DNA of 64,000 nt, from NCBI RefSeq assembly GCF_013372285.1, contig NZ_CP054301.1, positions 2,411,001 to 2,475,000 on the forward strand, read 5' to 3'. This DNA is from Marinomonas primoryensis (lineage in GTDB: Bacteria > Pseudomonadota > Gammaproteobacteria > Pseudomonadales > Marinomonadaceae). The notes beneath the pieces are model-generated. The model did not search any database and was not told where the DNA came from. It saw only the letters and a program-made list of their open reading frames with translations. This document shows positions 63,502 through 64,000 of this stretch, one piece after another (positions within the stretch are counted from its first letter, which is position 1; each line of letters opens with the position of its first letter). Position numbers and translations under genes: made by a program.

Positions 63502-63839
63502 AAACTACCACTTAAATGCCGATCAATTCGATTCAAACAGTTCACGATATGAATCACTTTTCCTTCGTCTCGATCCTTAAAAGCATCTTCAGCCATCGGT
63601 GATATATAACAACTCGCAGGTAAATCAGCGCCCATTTCCAGCATTGTTTTAAAACGTTCAATCATCACAAACTTCAACCATTGCTCAAAAGCCATCGTAT
63701 CAATACAAAAAGGCTCACTACTTTGCATATCAGCTTGAGTGGGCGCTTCACATTCCCAAACGCCACAGTCTTGCATCGCCACTTGCAAATCTATCAACAA
63801 GTCGGCCAAAACATGATGAGCAGAAAAGGCTTCTTTCAA
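63498..63839 (-). CDS. yqcC: YqcC-like protein
   Basis: 113 residues from a TTG start (AGGGGA lies 9-14 bases upstream). Helical protein matching YqcC: 'LADLLIDLQVAMQDCGVWEC' and 'FCIDTMAFEQWLKFVMIERF' and 'LPASCYISPMAEDAF'. In E. coli yqcC lies upstream of truC; here it precedes a DUF1853 gene instead. Function is not established. It overlaps the DUF1853 gene by 4 bases. Confidence 0.85.
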   Translation of the reverse strand: MKEAFSAHHVLADLLIDLQVAMQDCGVWECEAPTQADMQSSEPFCIDTMAFEQWLKFVMIERFKTMLEMGADLPASCYISPMAEDAFKDRDEGKVIHIVNCLNRIDRHLSGSL

Positions 63840-63952
63840 CCTGATTTCCCCTTTAAAAAGCGGTAAGATAACGTATCTTTAACTCACATATAAAATCAAA
63901 CCGATAACGGCACACTAAAGCGCTTATCGGCAACATGAGCCAATACTTTATC

Positions 63953-64000
63953 ATGAGCAACATTGAATCTCTTTCAGACTTATTCGACATGGTCGGTTGC
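63953..64000 (+). CDS. Start of a gene cut by the right edge, possibly DUF3549
   Basis: An open frame begins at ATG 63935 or 63953 and runs off the window. From 63953 it reads MSNIESLSDLFDMVGC, which resembles the start of DUF3549 proteins (short N-terminal 'L..LF..AGC' helix). Only 16 residues are visible, so this is tentative. Upstream on the minus strand is the yqcC-like gene, giving a divergent arrangement. Confidence 0.3.
   Translation, partial: MSNIESLSDLFDMVGC

Noticed and set aside
63840..63990. Minus-strand open frame at the right edge
   Set aside because: About 48 codons without a ribosome-binding site or recognisable sequence; the plus-strand start is a better candidate.

Overview
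The window looks like a chromosomal segment of a marine gammaproteobacterium, most likely Oceanospirillales and close to Marinomonas. This is inferred from gene content (a tripartite tricarboxylate transporter with a TctDE-type regulator, a glucosylglycerate compatible-solute pathway, a very large LapA-type adhesin, many small transporters), moderate G+C and protein style; no 16S gene is present. No insertion sequence, prophage or CRISPR array was seen.

Layout. 1-2009: a truncated LysR gene divergent from an NADP-binding oxidoreductase, then an exported alpha/beta hydrolase. 2275-3803: an AbiE-type toxin-antitoxin pair behind two inverted repeats that look like its autoregulatory operator. 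4330-5348: five tandem initiator tRNA-fMet genes (minus strand), each followed by a degenerate copy of its own 3' end. 5616-6275: msrA. 6373-15031: a LapA-like type I secreted adhesin of roughly 2,890 residues, split into two reading frames by a one-base frame change inside a damaged tandem repeat. 15398-17803: SulP transporter plus universal stress protein. 18027-20723: arsR, GAPDH and arsJ, the arsenate-to-1-arseno-3-phosphoglycerate efflux pathway. 20801-24752: NfeD/SPFH pair, threonine aldolase and a GNAT-C39 peptidase fusion, divergent from a RimK-like ATP-grasp ligase (25069-26547). 27364-29036: permease, thioredoxin-like protein and AhpD-like protein. 29208-31225: an exported cupredoxin-like protein, a DUF3034 protein and a lipoprotein truncated haemoglobin. 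32057-38408: a three-part sensing system (substrate-binding protein, histidine kinase, response regulator) next to tctCBA.

38734-44133 holds two DMT exporters, a class V aminotransferase, a DUF3010 protein and a TetR/carboxymuconolactone-decarboxylase-family pair with two palindromic operators. 44273-48216 encodes glucosyl-3-phosphoglycerate phosphatase, its synthase and a GH13_18 phosphorylase: synthesis and recycling of glucosylglycerate. 48287-52026 is a multidrug block (SMR, ABC exporter, Bcr/CflA MFS). 52058-58880 carries a HopJ-like protein, a Cof-type HAD phosphatase, a 54-residue membrane peptide, a TyrR-like regulator, a ROK repressor divergent from an AGE-family sugar isomerase, and a LysR regulator. 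58965-63839 carries a beta-carbonic anhydrase, RlmA methyltransferase, a PAS-GGDEF-EAL protein, a DUF1853 protein and YqcC. A further gene enters at the right edge.

Most genes are ordinary accessory or metabolic functions. The items most worth a second look are the tRNA-fMet array with interleaved tRNA remnants, the adhesin (frame break and an unusual 20-residue RTX-like solenoid), the GNAT-C39/RimK-like module with a 12-bp dyad between the genes, the lipoprotein globin cluster and the glucosylglycerate cluster. Start sites were revised where ribosome-binding sites or family lengths argued for it. All functions are read from sequence motifs by eye; no database search was run.
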